This document shows positions 63,786-64,000 of a stretch of 64,000 nucleotides of DNA, piece after piece. Under the pieces are notes generated by a model. That model made no database searches. It was not told the origin of the DNA and saw nothing but the letters and a program-made list of their open reading frames with translations. The stretch is from Erinaceus europaeus. Taxonomy: Eukaryota; Chordata; Mammalia; Eulipotyphla; Erinaceidae. The translations under genes were made by a program, and so were the position numbers. The stretch spans positions 75,877,577 to 75,941,576 of the forward strand of contig NC_080172.1 in assembly GCF_950295315.1 (NCBI RefSeq). Reading direction: 5' to 3'. Numbering within the stretch: position 1 is the first letter of the stretch; every line of letters begins with the position of its first letter.

Positions 63786-64000
63786 TGCTTCTTGTACCCC
63801 ATTATGACAATGAGAATTTACAACATGTATCTGTAATTTTTACTTAAGAGAAGGCGATGCAAAAGCACAAATAAAACTGGCATAGCCACTTGAAGTTTTT
63901 TGCTTTGGTTTAGGAATTAAGAATATCCGTTTATCATTTTCTGAAGTAATCTTATGAAGTCTAGCCAAATGATTGAAGTATGTATAATTCTTCCACGGAT

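Larger units (their letters stand above)
54823..64000 (-). other. BCAR3: BCAR3 upstream intron (part)
   Basis: Sequence upstream of the first coding exon on the minus strand. It is intronic because the exon begins with a splice acceptor rather than a promoter. It contains SINEs and unique DNA. The 5' noncoding exon(s) and promoter were not recognised and probably lie beyond 64000. Confidence 0.7.

Overview
This window is mammalian nuclear DNA, almost certainly from a hedgehog (Erinaceidae, Erinaceus-like). Two things support this. The DNA is saturated with tRNA-derived SINEs of the hedgehog type, with a head beginning GTCGGGCGGTAGCGCAG and a CT-rich then AAC/AAT-rich body. It also carries three 3' fragments of a Vingi non-LTR retrotransposon. 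From the literature I know, Vingi is reported among mammals only in hedgehogs.

The only host gene I can support is BCAR3 (NSP2; SH2-containing Cas-binding adaptor), on the minus strand. The first coding exon is at 54495-54822, with the ATG at 54811. The second coding exon is the 40-bp exon at 16210-16249. They join in frame (phase 2) across an intron of about 38.2 kb. Sequence above 54822 is the 5' intron, and sequence below 16210 is the next intron. No other exon was recognised. Most long open frames here are SINE or LINE artefacts.

Everything else is intronic. I sort the SINEs into working families, which are my labels and not database names. A has the GTCGGGCGG head and CT/AAC body. B has a GGGGCCAGGTGGTGG head. 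C has a GGAGGTGGCGCAGTGGATA head, with AATAAA and TCTTT at the 3' end. D has a GCATAATGGTTATGCAAAG head. E is marked by CTTGGATAGTGTGCTGCT. 'Long' A or B copies carry an extra 3' module, GGAGCAGTGGATTTGTAGTG to CCTGGAGGCAAAA, which short copies lack. Many A copies have target-site duplications (TSDs) that can be read directly, and nesting is common.

Layout: 1-5.2 kb holds an L1 3' end, L2, a first Vingi fragment, a Tigger-like DNA transposon fossil and MIR. 5.2-13.1 kb holds SINEs and a second Vingi fragment. 13.9-18.5 kb is SINE-poor and holds the 40-bp exon plus one small L1 insertion. 18.5-31.7 kb is a SINE cluster with a 1.2-kb Vingi reverse-transcriptase fragment at 21.5-22.7 kb. 31.7-36.3 kb is a degraded L1 plus a second L1 with an inverted 5' part. 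36.3-38.2 kb is nearly repeat-free. 38.2-39.1 kb is an inverted duplication. 39-47.8 kb holds SINEs and an L1-like 3' end of about 1.6 kb with a TSD. 47.8-50 kb is SINE-free. 50-64 kb holds SINEs and the first coding exon.

I did not find an operon-like or defence-type system. The most unusual signals are retrotransposition by-products: very similar Vingi tails, a 41-bp head-only tailless SINE insertion with a TSD, a palindromic duplication, and 5'-truncated SINEs.
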